A DNA stretch of 64,000 bases, from assembly GCA_050015675.1 (NCBI GenBank), contig JBEKAY010000016.1, positions 3,924 to 67,923 of the forward strand. Direction: 5' to 3'. The DNA is from Fen-1298 sp050015675 (GTDB lineage Bacteria > Bacteroidota > Ignavibacteria > UBA10030). Each line of letters begins with the position of its first letter. The first letter of the stretch is position 1. A program made the position numbers and the translations under genes. Below, piece by piece: positions 16,440 through 25,937 of this stretch. The notes beneath the pieces are model-generated. The model was given only the letters and a program-made list of their open reading frames with translations. It was not told the origin of the DNA and made no database searches.

Positions 16440-17705
16440 ATGGCAAATGGTAATGGGAAAAAGAAAAAGAAAAAGATAATCATTTTTTCAATAATCGGGG
16501 CGGTGGTTATTGTTCTCGCTGTGCTGGTATTCCTTGGCAGCCGGCGCGAAACTATCGTGACCGTTCAAACGGAAAAAGTTCAACGGAGAACAATCACACA
16601 GATTGTCTCGGCGACAGGAAAAATTCAACCGGAAATACAAGTGAAGATAAATGCAGAAGTCAGCGGCGAAATTATCGGATTGCCCATCCGCGAGGGCCAG
16701 CGTGTCGCAAAAGGACAGTTACTTGTCCGCATAAAACCGGATGCATACCAGGCTCAATTAGAAAATGCACAAGCGACGTTAGAAATGGCAAATGCCGGCC
16801 TTCGGAAAGCCGAGGCAGATTACACTCGTGCAAAAGAACTTATTGTGAAAAAACTTATTTCTGATTCAGATATGGATATTGCAAAGGCGAGTTACCTGAG
16901 TGCAAAAGCGGGATATGATCAAGCGAATGCAACCCTTAAACAGTTTCGTGACCAATATTCGAAAACTACTATTTATTCACCGATGGCAGGTGTTGTGAGC
17001 CAATTGATATCTGAACTCGGCGAGCGCGTCAGTGGAAGTACGTTTACGCAGGGCACACAAATTATGACTATAGCTGATCTTTCTACCATGGAGGCACGTG
17101 TCGATGTCGGTGAGAATGATGTTGTGATGGTGCAAAAGGGAGATACGGCGCACATCGAAGTAGATTCGTATCAAGATCGTAAATTTACCGGCATCGTTAC
17201 GCAAATTGCTAACACCGCAAAATCGACCGGCACAGGAACACAAGACGCAGTGACGAACTTTGAAGTTCGAATTCGTATCAATACTCCTGAAGGTATTCAA
17301 TTCCGGCCGGGAATGTCGATGGCGGCAGATATTGAAACGGAAACCCATTCTAATGTTCTGACCGTGCCCATCCAATCTGTTACAGTACGTGCCCCAAAGA
17401 AAGAGATGAAAGATGAACCTAAAGAAGGAGAAGCGCAATTAGTCGCGGGTAAAAAGAAGGAAGAGGATAAACTTGAGGAAGTTGTGTTTGTTGTGAAAGA
17501 TGGTATTGCTAAGACTTTACCTGTTAAACGCGGCATCAGTAATGATACCTACATTGAAGTGAAGGCAGATGGGCTTGAGGGTAAAGATGTTGTGTCGGGA
17601 CCGTTCAAAGCGATCAATCGTGATCTGGAAGTCGATTCAAAAGTAAAAGTGGATAATAAATCAGCGAAAAAAACAGGCGCAAGTGCGGATGTAGATAAGA
17701 AGTAA
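16440..17705 (+). CDS. Periplasmic adaptor (membrane fusion protein) of a MacAB-type efflux system
   Basis: The 421-residue protein has a basic N-terminus followed by one membrane segment (residues about 14-33). Next come a split biotinyl-lipoyl-like domain (VSATGKIQPEIQVKINAEVS...IREGQRVAKGQLLVRI), an alpha-helical hairpin (about 105-170) and beta-barrel and membrane-proximal domains. A Lys/Glu-rich insertion (about 318-345) and a charged C-terminal tail are less usual. It links the inner-membrane MacB-like complex to the TolC-like channel, consistent with gene order. RBS GAGGAG precedes the ATG. Confidence 0.94.
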   Translation: MANGNGKKKKKKIIIFSIIGAVVIVLAVLVFLGSRRETIVTVQTEKVQRRTITQIVSATGKIQPEIQVKINAEVSGEIIGLPIREGQRVAKGQLLVRIKPDAYQAQLENAQATLEMANAGLRKAEADYTRAKELIVKKLISDSDMDIAKASYLSAKAGYDQANATLKQFRDQYSKTTIYSPMAGVVSQLISELGERVSGSTFTQGTQIMTIADLSTMEARVDVGENDVVMVQKGDTAHIEVDSYQDRKFTGIVTQIANTAKSTGTGTQDAVTNFEVRIRINTPEGIQFRPGMSMAADIETETHSNVLTVPIQSVTVRAPKKEMKDEPKEGEAQLVAGKKKEEDKLEEVVFVVKDGIAKTLPVKRGISNDTYIEVKADGLEGKDVVSGPFKAINRDLEVDSKVKVDNKSAKKTGASADVDKK

Positions 17706-17779
17706 AGCACGATAATTCAGTGCCTCTTCATCAATCGGAAAAAAAATGAAAGAAGTAGAGTAACAGGAAGGAAACTAGA

Positions 17780-18505
17780 ATGCCAAGTATTATTCAGCTC
17801 ACGAACATCACAAAGTTCTATCAAGTAGGCGAAGAAAAAGTTCATGCATTAGATGGTGTTTCAATCCAGATTGAGAAAAACGAATATGTGGCAATTATGG
17901 GCCCGTCTGGTTCCGGCAAATCAACATTGATGAATATTATTGGTTGTCTTGATACACCTACTTCTGGTTTGTATGAATTGAACAACACAAACGTCAGCGA
18001 TATGAACGACAATCAGCTTGCCAAGATTCGAAATAAAGAAATCGGATTTGTTTTCCAGACGTTTAATCTGCTTGCCAGATCAGATGTTCTCCACAATGTT
18101 GAGCTCCCGCTCATTTATGGCGGAATTGGATCGATGGAGCGGAAGAAATTAGCACGAGCGGCAATTGAACGCGTAGGATTAACGGATCGTATCCATCACA
18201 AACCAAACGAACTTTCCGGCGGACAACGCCAGCGTGTATCCATAGCGCGCGCACTTGTGACACAGCCATCCATTTTACTTGCAGATGAGCCAACCGGAAA
18301 CCTTGATACAAAAACCGGCGATGAAATCATGATGCTATTCGATATGCTGCACAAGGAAGGTAATACAATCATCCTCGTGACCCATGAAGAGGATATTGCA
18401 TTGCACGCACATCGTCGGATTCGTCTCCGCGACGGTAAAATGGAAGTGGACGAGCCAATTAAAAATCGGAAAGTATTAACTCAACCAGCAACGGTTATGG
18501 CATAA
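17780..18505 (+). CDS. MacB/LolD-type ABC transporter ATPase
   Basis: The 241-residue protein has Walker A GPSGSGKST, Q-loop FVFQTFNLL, signature LSGGQRQR, Walker B ILLADEPTGNLD and H-loop VTHEED, typical of the LolD/MacB/FtsE subfamily. It is a stand-alone ATPase; the membrane parts are encoded by the three following permease genes, the first of which starts one base after its stop. It powers mechanotransmission rather than passage through the membrane domain, as in MacB. Confidence 0.97.
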   Translation: MPSIIQLTNITKFYQVGEEKVHALDGVSIQIEKNEYVAIMGPSGSGKSTLMNIIGCLDTPTSGLYELNNTNVSDMNDNQLAKIRNKEIGFVFQTFNLLARSDVLHNVELPLIYGGIGSMERKKLARAAIERVGLTDRIHHKPNELSGGQRQRVSIARALVTQPSILLADEPTGNLDTKTGDEIMMLFDMLHKEGNTIILVTHEEDIALHAHRRIRLRDGKMEVDEPIKNRKVLTQPATVMA

Positions 18506-18506
18506 T

Positions 18507-19739
18507 ATGAAATTTGTATTCGATGAATTCAAAGAAGGGATGGCGATTGCATTTGCCGCCATCCGTGCCAACAAAATGCGCTCAGTGTTGACGACACTTG
18601 GCATTGTTATCGGTATTGTTTCTGTAACGCTTATGGGAACAGCGATTGAAGGACTGAATCGAGCCTTCAATAAGAGTATAGCCACTCTTGGTTCTGATGT
18701 GTTATATGTGCAGAAATGGTCATGGGCCGATCATGGAGATGATTGGTGGATAATTAAAAATCGGCGAAATGTTCGCATACAGCAGGCAAAGGATGTTGAA
18801 AAGTATTCAGAATATGCACAAGCGGTGAACCCTGCAACGGGAGCAATGCGGAATGTCAAATATGGGCAAAAGCTGATAGAGAATGTTGCAGTAATTGGTA
18901 CGGGCGCTTACTTGCTTGAGACAAGTGGATCAACTATTGCCTTCGGTAGATTTTTTACTCCAATGGAAGCAGATGGAGGACGACCAGTGTGTGCCATTGG
19001 TTCTGAAGTAGCTGCAAATCTATTCCCTAACGAAAATCCTGTTGGGAAAATTATTAAAATCGGCGGGTATGCATACAACGTATTAGGTGTGTTTGATAAA
19101 CAAGGTAGCTTTCTTGGATTGCAAAGTCTTGATAATAGAGTCTATGTTCCTCTCAATCGTTTCTTTCAAGAATTTATGTCGTTTAGAAGTGATCTTCAGA
19201 TTATGGTGAAAGCAAAATCTGTGGATGAATTGGACAACACGAAGGAAGAAGTCCGGGGTATCTTACGTAAATCACGCGGCCTCAAACCGAAAGAGCCGGA
19301 TGATTTTGCAATCAACCAGCAAGAGACGTTAATCCAGACATTTAATACAATCGGTGGTGTTATTGCTGCCGTAGGTTTATTTATAACAGGAATGTCGCTC
19401 TTCGTTGGTGGTATTGGAATCATGAATATCATGTTTGTATCGGTTACAGAGCGCACAAGAGAAATTGGAATCCGCAAAGCAATTGGAGCGCCTCGGCGTA
19501 CCATCCTTTTGCAGTTCTTGATGGAATCTGCTGCGTTATGTCTCATCGGCGGGATCATCGGTATTATTATCGCCTTTCCGCTAAGTTTAATAATTGATAC
19601 ATTTCTTCCAACAGCCATGCCCTTGAGTGTAGTATTCATTGCCCTGCTCGTTTCGATTATTGTTGGAGTTGTTTCAGGGTTTTTACCGGCGTACCGGGCG
19701 TCGCGCCTCGATCCAGTTGACGCACTCAGGTATGAATAG
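18507..19739 (+). CDS. MacB/FtsX-type ABC permease 1
   Basis: The 410-residue protein has an N-terminal membrane segment (MRSVLTTLGIVIGIVSVTLM), a periplasmic MacB_PCD domain of about 230 residues, and three C-terminal membrane segments with the FtsX motif (SVTERTREIGIRKAIGAPRR) ending DPVDALRYE. It belongs to the same family as the two following permeases but is clearly more distant from them than they are from each other. Probably a membrane partner of the upstream ATPase. Confidence 0.96.
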   Translation: MKFVFDEFKEGMAIAFAAIRANKMRSVLTTLGIVIGIVSVTLMGTAIEGLNRAFNKSIATLGSDVLYVQKWSWADHGDDWWIIKNRRNVRIQQAKDVEKYSEYAQAVNPATGAMRNVKYGQKLIENVAVIGTGAYLLETSGSTIAFGRFFTPMEADGGRPVCAIGSEVAANLFPNENPVGKIIKIGGYAYNVLGVFDKQGSFLGLQSLDNRVYVPLNRFFQEFMSFRSDLQIMVKAKSVDELDNTKEEVRGILRKSRGLKPKEPDDFAINQQETLIQTFNTIGGVIAAVGLFITGMSLFVGGIGIMNIMFVSVTERTREIGIRKAIGAPRRTILLQFLMESAALCLIGGIIGIIIAFPLSLIIDTFLPTAMPLSVVFIALLVSIIVGVVSGFLPAYRASRLDPVDALRYE

Positions 19740-19767
19740 AGGAAACTTTTTCCTTTTGAATTGACTT

Positions 19768-20991
19768 ATGGAATTCTCTGAAATATTTAAAATGTCTTTG
19801 ACAGCCATCCGCTCCAACAAGCTTCGCTCGGCGTTGACTTTGCTGGGTATTATTGTTGGAGTCTTCTCTATTATAGGTGTTATGACTGCCGTTCAGGTAC
19901 TGCAGAACAGTATTGAAGCTGGTTTAAGCGGTCTTGGAGCCAATACCTTCCAGATTCAGAAAGAACTGGTCATCGCAAATCATTCCCAATGGCTTAAAGC
20001 GATGAAAAGAAAAGATCTACGCTATCCTCAAGGATTGATTGTCAAGGAAAGGATGACGCTTGCACAATCTGTTGCGCTCGAATCATGGCAATGGGGTCAG
20101 ACTATTCAATTTGGATCTCTGAAGACAAATCCAAGTGTCGCTGTGGCTGGAGAAGAGCCCGAAGGTATCTCTACCAATAGCTGGACAATCAAAGAAGGAC
20201 GGAGCCTCAATGATGATGAAGTTCGCTACAGCTCCTATGTCGCAATTCTTGGGGATGCTGTCGTTAAAAAAATCTTTCCTCATGGTGGCGCTGTTGGGAA
20301 TGAAATTCGTATCGGTGATGATCGATATCGTGTTATTGGAACATTTGATCCAAAAGGCTCATCCCTAGGTGGAAATGATGATAATCGTGTTGTTATACCA
20401 TTGAGTACATTCTTGAACGTATTCGGGAAACTTCGCAGCATACATATTATGATCAAAGCGAAAAATACAGAAGTGTATGATGATTGTGTTGAGGAAGCGC
20501 GGATGATCCTTCGGACTATACGAAATGTGGCCCCGGGCGATGAAGATGATTTCACGATTTTCTCTAACGATTCACTCATTTCGACTTTTAATGACTTTAC
20601 ACTTTATGTCAAACTCGGCGTTGGGTTTATGAGTTTCATCGCATTGATTGCGGCCGGCATTGGTATTATGAATATTATGCTTGTATCTGTCACCGAACGC
20701 ACAAGAGAAATTGGTATTCGGAAAGCGCTCGGTGCTCGCAAGTCAAATATTCTGTCACAGTTTATCACGGAAGCTGTCGTATTGTGTGAAATCGGCGGTA
20801 TCATTGGTGTCGTGCTTGGCGTACTTGGAGGTAACTTGGCTGCCCTTGCATTTAGCTTCCCGCCGGTCTTTCCGCTTGATTGGGCACTGATTGGATTTGC
20901 GATCACTACGTTTGTTGGAGTAGTGTTCGGCGTCTACCCTGCCTGGAAAGCAGCAAATCTCGATCCTATCGATTCTCTCAGATATGAATAA
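19768..20991 (+). CDS. MacB/FtsX-type ABC permease 2
   Basis: The 407-residue protein has the same layout: N-terminal membrane segment (LRSALTLLGIIVGVFSIIGV), periplasmic domain, then SVTERTREIGIRKALGARKS and three membrane segments ending LDPIDSLRYE. It is a close duplicate of the next gene (nearly identical first 65 and last 140 residues, more divergent periplasmic domain). A heteromeric pairing of permeases with the single ATPase is likely. Confidence 0.96.
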   Translation: MEFSEIFKMSLTAIRSNKLRSALTLLGIIVGVFSIIGVMTAVQVLQNSIEAGLSGLGANTFQIQKELVIANHSQWLKAMKRKDLRYPQGLIVKERMTLAQSVALESWQWGQTIQFGSLKTNPSVAVAGEEPEGISTNSWTIKEGRSLNDDEVRYSSYVAILGDAVVKKIFPHGGAVGNEIRIGDDRYRVIGTFDPKGSSLGGNDDNRVVIPLSTFLNVFGKLRSIHIMIKAKNTEVYDDCVEEARMILRTIRNVAPGDEDDFTIFSNDSLISTFNDFTLYVKLGVGFMSFIALIAAGIGIMNIMLVSVTERTREIGIRKALGARKSNILSQFITEAVVLCEIGGIIGVVLGVLGGNLAALAFSFPPVFPLDWALIGFAITTFVGVVFGVYPAWKAANLDPIDSLRYE

Positions 20992-21050
20992 ATAGGGAAA
21001 GCTGGGGGGTCATAAGGATCGGTATTCTTGATTGCCTCTGAAGAGCTTCT

Positions 21051-22271
21051 ATGCAGTTTTCTGAAATTATAAAAATGGCTTTGATGGCCATTCGCTCCAA
21101 CAAACTTCGTTCGACATTGACGTTGCTGGGTATTATTGTCGGAGTCTTTTCTATTATCGGTGTCATGACAGCCGTTCAGGTACTGCAGAATAGTATTGAA
21201 ACTGGTTTAAGCGGTCTTGGCTCCAATACATTCCAGATTCAGAAGCAGCCAACTATCGCGACTCGCACACAATGGATGAAATCACTGAAATGGAAAGATA
21301 TAACATACGAACAAGCAAAAGCTGTCAAAGAGCGGATAACACTTGCTCAGTATGTTGGTATCGGAGTATTTCAGAGTTCAGAAACGGTACAGTTTGGAGC
21401 GCTTAAAACCAATCCGAATGTCGGAGTCGGCGGTGAGGAACCGGAGGGAATACGGACGAACAACTGGACAATTAAAGATGGAAGAAATATCACGGATGAT
21501 GATGTGAAGTATGCCTCATTCGTTGTCATTCTTATGGCGGATGTTGAGCGCAAACTGTTTCCGCATGGCGGAGCAGTCGGCAGTATCGTTAAAATAGGTG
21601 TACAGCGTTATACTGTTATTGGAACATTTGAATCGAAAGGTTCCACATTAGCAGAATCTGAAAACAAGGTGAATATTCCACTTAGTACATTCCTTAATCA
21701 ATATGGCAAGATACGCAGTGTCTATATCAAGGTTAAAGCGAAAAGCCCTGAAACATATGATGACTGTGTCGATGAGACACGAATGATTCTCCGCACATTA
21801 CGAAAAGTTACTCCCGGCGATGAAGATAATTTTTCAATTTCCTCTAATGATTCGCTTATTGCTACGTTCAACGATTTTACACTCTATGTTAAACTTGGTG
21901 TCGGATTTATCAGTTTCATTGCGTTGATCGCTGCCGGTATCGGTATTATGAATATCATGCTTGTCTCTGTTACCGAACGCACAAGAGAGATCGGTATTCG
22001 GAAAGCGTTAGGCGCTCGCAAGTCAAATATTCTATCCCAGTTTATCACAGAAGCTATTGTGCTGTGCCAAATCGGCGGCGTTGTTGGTGTCGGGCTTGGT
22101 ATACTTGGCGGCAATCTAACTGCGCTTGCTTTTAATTTTCCGCCGGTATTTCCACTTGATTGGGCACTCATCGGATTTGCGATTACTACGTTTGTTGGAG
22201 TAGTCTTCGGTGTTTATCCTGCCTGGAAAGCTGCAAATCTCGATCCTATTGAATCATTAAGGTACGAATAA
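21051..22271 (+). CDS. MacB/FtsX-type ABC permease 3 (tandem duplicate of permease 2)
   Basis: The 406-residue protein repeats the sequence of permease 2, including FSEIIKMALMAIRSNKLRST at the N-terminus and the shared C-terminal half. Differences concentrate in the periplasmic domain (residues about 68-230), the part that contacts adaptor and substrate, which suggests divergence after duplication rather than a fresh copy. It is the last gene of the efflux operon; a hairpin follows at 22278. Confidence 0.96.
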   Translation: MQFSEIIKMALMAIRSNKLRSTLTLLGIIVGVFSIIGVMTAVQVLQNSIETGLSGLGSNTFQIQKQPTIATRTQWMKSLKWKDITYEQAKAVKERITLAQYVGIGVFQSSETVQFGALKTNPNVGVGGEEPEGIRTNNWTIKDGRNITDDDVKYASFVVILMADVERKLFPHGGAVGSIVKIGVQRYTVIGTFESKGSTLAESENKVNIPLSTFLNQYGKIRSVYIKVKAKSPETYDDCVDETRMILRTLRKVTPGDEDNFSISSNDSLIATFNDFTLYVKLGVGFISFIALIAAGIGIMNIMLVSVTERTREIGIRKALGARKSNILSQFITEAIVLCQIGGVVGVGLGILGGNLTALAFNFPPVFPLDWALIGFAITTFVGVVFGVYPAWKAANLDPIESLRYE

Positions 22272-22277
22272 AATAAA

Positions 22278-22303
22278 AAGCCAATTGTTTAATCAATTGG
22301 CTT
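22278..22303. terminator. Terminator hairpin between convergent genes
   Basis: AAGCCAATTG (22278-22287) and its exact complement CAATTGGCTT (22294-22303) flank a six-base loop. On the minus strand the stem is followed by a T-rich run (reverse complement of the preceding AAATAAAA), so it is a good terminator for the minus-strand ybjQ-like gene. On the plus strand the T-run is weak. Confidence 0.7.
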
Positions 22304-22419
22304 CTTATCAAACATTCTAATCCCGCGTCAAAATAATTTTCTATCTTTATGTAAATCAAACATACTTTGAAGCCAGCAATAACTCAAAGTAAGATTGAAA
22401 TGGACAGTATTAATTCAAT

Positions 22420-22749
22420 TCAAACTTTTTCCACAACAACGGCTGTTCCATAAGCCAATACTTCTGTAACACCGGCAGCGATTTCTGTGGCGTCGTAGCG
22501 AAAGGCGAGAATACCATTACCACCGAGTTCTTCTGCATGGCGAATCATCAGTTCGTACGCATCGCTGCGAGTATGTTCGCAGAGCTCGGAGTAAAGACTT
22601 ATGTTCCCGCCAAAAAGTATCTGAAAACCAGCTCCGATATTACCGAAGAGCGAGCGTGATCGTACAATAATACCGCGCACCACACCAAGATTTTTTACGA
22701 CGCGGTATCCGTCAAGTTGGATGTTCGTTGTGACAAGTTTGTGGTCCAT
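22420..22749 (-). CDS. YbjQ/UPF0145 family protein
   Basis: The 109-residue protein matches the small YbjQ-like (putative heavy-metal-binding) family: KNLGVVRGIIVRSRSLFGNI near the N-terminus, ARSDAYELM-like helix (HTRSDAYELMIRHAEELGGN) and ILAFRYDATE, with VLAYGTAVVVE at the end. Members form ring-shaped oligomers; the physiological role is poorly known. It is monocistronic, with the shared hairpin at 22278 downstream. The family is sure, the function is not. Confidence 0.93.
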   Translation of the reverse strand: MDHKLVTTNIQLDGYRVVKNLGVVRGIIVRSRSLFGNIGAGFQILFGGNISLYSELCEHTRSDAYELMIRHAEELGGNGILAFRYDATEIAAGVTEVLAYGTAVVVEKV

Positions 22750-22854
22750 TGCATTATCCTTTCGTTAGAATTTTTAAGTTAAAATAAAAAAGTTAGACCT
22801 ACATCTCAAGCTGCGAATCCTTAATCTGCCGGCTCAACCTGCCATTTTACAGAT

Positions 22855-24078
22855 TCATTTTATTAATTGTTTTATTGTTTCATAATATTGCTGAATTTGT
22901 CGTTGGTATTCTTCTCCTGTGCCGGGACCGTTAAAGCCGCCGTGGATCTTTTTCACAATGCCTTTTTTATCCACAAAGATTGTTGTCGGGTAGGCGTAGA
23001 AGTTGTTTAGTTGAGATCGTAGTTTGAGTTCAACATTCGCATCGTTTGTGCTTCCACAGAAGACCACCGTATAAGTGATACCATATCGTTTTTGGAAAAG
23101 GTCAAGATTCTTCTTCGCTGTTTCTGGATTATTGCTGATCTCAAATGCTAGTCCGATTACTTCCAATCCGTCTTTTCCGAATTCAGAGTAGATCTGCTGA
23201 AGAAGTGGTGCGGCGTCCATGCAGTTATGGCACCAAGTCCCCATAATATCGATCAAAAGCGCTTTATTCCTAAATAAGCTATCCTCGCTTCTCACGACGT
23301 TATCGGCCGATGTTGTTCCATAAAATGTGAACGGCGCTTTTAGGTTCTTCATTGTTGTTATATATTCTGGTTTTGATTTTGACGAAAGCACCGATTGTGG
23401 AGCGAGTATAAATGTTATCGGTTTGCCACTTCGTGTATACAACCAGCCATTCCAGTTTGTGCCCTGTCGCTCCAGTTCCATTATAAATGCCTGCCATCCG
23501 GTGAAACGAGTCAGTGTTGCCATGGAACCAACCTGTGTACCAGCAAGCAAACCATAATCGCCATCCGGCGCAATGAGTGTTCCGAAAACACTATCGTTCT
23601 TCACCCAAAAATTTGCTGTCGTAGTACTGTCGACTCCTTTTGAGCTGGAAATATATGCTTGATATTTGCCGGCAAGCGGAAGTCCAATTGAAACTGCCGC
23701 CGCATTATTTTCTTTTACAATTTCCTTTGGTATTGACACAAATTCGTTCCAACTTGTATCAGCACGATAACGGAAGAACTTGCCGCGCCATTCCTTGCCA
23801 TTCCAAATTCCGCACATTGCTGCACCGTATTCAGAAAAAATAAACGAAAGCGAATCGCCATGAATTCGAATTTCAGGAATCGAAGTTTGTTCTGTGCCAT
23901 TTAAAAAATAACCAGCAGGTGCAGCGGAATTCAAATCAAGAAAAAGCTGAAAAGGAATCTGCTTGTTCTCTCCGATCGTGATGGTACCAGCCCACATTCC
24001 TTTTTGTGGAATATGTTCTTGGCATCCAAGCAATATGAAAACGCTTGCAACGATAAGGAATCGTTTGGCATTCATCAT
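22855..24078 (-). CDS. TlpA-like thioredoxin-fold lipoprotein
   Basis: The 407-residue protein has a lipoprotein signal (MMNAKRFLIVASVFILLGCQ; the Cys of LLGC would be lipidated). A beta-rich N-terminal region of about 240 residues resembles the DUF4369-like domains of FCB TlpA proteins, and a thioredoxin domain carries WCHNC (C283, C286), LEVIGLAFEIS and the cis-Pro segment YPTTIFVDKKG. It probably acts as a periplasmic or outer-membrane-anchored thiol-disulfide exchanger. It is coupled to the upstream membrane-protein gene through TAATG (stop and start overlap). Confidence 0.9.
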   Translation of the reverse strand: MMNAKRFLIVASVFILLGCQEHIPQKGMWAGTITIGENKQIPFQLFLDLNSAAPAGYFLNGTEQTSIPEIRIHGDSLSFIFSEYGAAMCGIWNGKEWRGKFFRYRADTSWNEFVSIPKEIVKENNAAAVSIGLPLAGKYQAYISSSKGVDSTTTANFWVKNDSVFGTLIAPDGDYGLLAGTQVGSMATLTRFTGWQAFIMELERQGTNWNGWLYTRSGKPITFILAPQSVLSSKSKPEYITTMKNLKAPFTFYGTTSADNVVRSEDSLFRNKALLIDIMGTWCHNCMDAAPLLQQIYSEFGKDGLEVIGLAFEISNNPETAKKNLDLFQKRYGITYTVVFCGSTNDANVELKLRSQLNNFYAYPTTIFVDKKGIVKKIHGGFNGPGTGEEYQRQIQQYYETIKQLIK

Positions 24079-24581
24079 TAAATAATTCCAGGATGTTTCC
24101 CTCCACCGGCTACTGACAGACAGAGAATAATGATAAGAAGAAGGAATTGAACAAGATAAAAAGTCGTGATGCTTTTACTTAAGATTTTGAAAGTGCTTTC
24201 TGCGTCTTCGAGTGTGGTTTTCTCTGCAATGCCTTGCATTAATTTTGTGCGACGACGGATAAGAATTGGACCAAAGAGAGCTCCGTTTATAAGAAGGAAG
24301 GTGAAGAGGATGATCTTTGCGATCAACCAACCCTCAGTGTACCAGAGATTGATATTGCCGTTGTAGAGATTAAAGATGTTCACGATACCGGTAAGCAGCA
24401 TGACGACGGAAGCGATAGGCGAAAGCAAGCCGAAGCGGCGGCCGATTCTTCCAACGTAAAGTTTTTGATTCCAATCCTTCTCAGTACGAATTCTCCTTTC
24501 AATAATCCATCCGCCGAGGAGTGCTGTGAAGACCAATCCAAAACCGATGAGGTGAAAAATAAAATTAATAGAAATTCTCAT
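24078..24581 (-). CDS. Small four-helix membrane protein (DUF2269/CopD-like)
   Basis: About 167 residues with four predicted membrane segments (FIFHLIGFGLVFTALLGGWI, a segment at SPIASVVMLLTGIVNIF, one at IAKIILFTFLLINGALFGPI and one at YLVQFLLLIIILCLS), in the manner of small haem-binding or copper-resistance-D-like membrane proteins. The start is placed at ATG 24581 because GGAGGG lies just upstream; a GTG 12 bases earlier sits at the edge of that site. It precedes and overlaps the TlpA-like gene. Function unknown. Confidence 0.75.
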   Translation of the reverse strand: MRISINFIFHLIGFGLVFTALLGGWIIERRIRTEKDWNQKLYVGRIGRRFGLLSPIASVVMLLTGIVNIFNLYNGNINLWYTEGWLIAKIILFTFLLINGALFGPILIRRRTKLMQGIAEKTTLEDAESTFKILSKSITTFYLVQFLLLIIILCLSVAGGGKHPGII

Positions 24582-24821
24582 GCTGCCCTCCACGAAAAAA
24601 TGAATTTATCCGTTTGTAATTATTAATCGCAAGATAAGAAAATGATTTGATAAAAAGTAAATGCAACCAAGAAGTTTTTTGCCAGAAATATTTAGTTCTT
24701 AGATATGTTCAATTTGAATGACCAATGATAATTAATCGACAAAGCAGTCATTTTATTGTAATCTTCTAAGGCTTTATAATTGCGACATCGATAAATCTAC
24801 AATGATTTTATAAGCTCGATG

Positions 24822-25403
24822 TCATTCAGTCCATTTGATGTTGTTTGATTGTGAACCATAGCGTGTTTTCCATTCGTCTGCGGTCATACCATACACGTAC
24901 AAATCGACGTAGTGGTCGTATAAAAATTCTGCTTGTCGTGTGTTTCCTTCTTTGATGAAGCCGAGATGCTCGATTATAGCATTGCTTTTTTTGTTACCGG
25001 TGGCACAGCGAATCTGAACGCGATTGAGTTGGTATTCGTAGAATGCATAATCCACAAGAGTACGGCATGCTTTCGTCATAATACCATGACCTTGAAATTT
25101 TTCACCAAGCCAGTAACCGATTTCAACATTCTTATTCATCCAATCGATGCCGTGAAATCCGATGATGCCTGCAATGACACCCCGAAACCAGATACCGCAT
25201 TGGAAGCCAAAATTCAATTTATGTTGTTCTTGCGTTGAGCGGATGAAAAGCTTGCTGTTCTCGAGTGTTGTATTTGTATCTATCCATGGGAGCCACTGAC
25301 GTAAATATAAACGATTACTGTCAACTAAAGCGAATAGCAAATCGGCGTCTTCAGGTTCTAGAATTTTCAAAACAATTTCATCATTGACACAAAGAGATGG
25401 CAT
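24822..25403 (-). CDS. GNAT N-acetyltransferase, RimJ/RimL-like
   Basis: The 193-residue protein has the RimL-type GNAT pattern: LRQWLPWIDTN near the N-terminus, IIGFHGIDWMNKNVEIGYWL (beta-4), the acetyl-CoA loop GEKFQGHGIMTKACRTLVDY (motif A) and NRVQIRCATGNKKSNAIIEHLGF (motif B). It probably acetylates a protein N-terminus or a small amine; the substrate is not predictable. It starts 23 bases before the MauE-like gene's stop region on the same strand and may share its transcript. Confidence 0.94.
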   Translation of the reverse strand: MPSLCVNDEIVLKILEPEDADLLFALVDSNRLYLRQWLPWIDTNTTLENSKLFIRSTQEQHKLNFGFQCGIWFRGVIAGIIGFHGIDWMNKNVEIGYWLGEKFQGHGIMTKACRTLVDYAFYEYQLNRVQIRCATGNKKSNAIIEHLGFIKEGNTRQAEFLYDHYVDLYVYGMTADEWKTRYGSQSNNIKWTE

Positions 25404-25426
25404 GTTTCATTATGACCGAAATCAAA

Positions 25427-25903
25427 TTAGTTGGTTGGTTTTTCGGGTTGCTTCCCGAACAATTGAAGGAGATTGATGCCTTGATTCCGAGCGAAGAGCA
25501 GCCATACGCTCAAGACAATTAATCCGCAATTCTCTAAAATTTTTTGGTAGCCAATTTTATTGACATTTGGATCTTGAGTGAAACATCCGCACGAAATATC
25601 GAGTCCGCGCAAAAGAGCGGAAGCGACGAGGATTGTAAAACCAACAAGCATTATAGTGATGAGCAATGCGCAACCGCGCGGATAGATGCCTATAATTAAA
25701 CTAAGTCCGCAGAGAAGTTCCAACGACGGAAGAATTGTGGCTGTACACATTGCAAGCGTCGGTCCGACAACCTTGTATTGAAGTATAGAATTTGCAAATG
25801 TGTTCGGATCCATAATCTTATCTAGGCTTGCGACGACAAATACTCCGCCAAGAAAAATTCGGACAAGAAGAATGAGGATTGTATTGGAGAGGAGTGATTT
25901 CAT
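25427..25903 (-). CDS. MauE/DoxX-family membrane protein
   Basis: The 158-residue protein has four membrane segments and the MauE/DoxX hallmarks: FLGGVFVVASLDKIMDP at the N-terminus and RGLDISCGCFTQDP with a CxC in the second half. MauE-type proteins are linked to disulfide formation and redox maturation in the cell envelope. It follows the rhodanese and DUF1573 genes in one minus-strand run, a combination seen in FCB genomes. Confidence 0.9.
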   Translation of the reverse strand: MKSLLSNTILILLVRIFLGGVFVVASLDKIMDPNTFANSILQYKVVGPTLAMCTATILPSLELLCGLSLIIGIYPRGCALLITIMLVGFTILVASALLRGLDISCGCFTQDPNVNKIGYQKILENCGLIVLSVWLLFARNQGINLLQLFGKQPEKPTN

Positions 25904-25937
25904 TTTGAATTCTTTGAATGCGAAATAGGAGAGTCGG

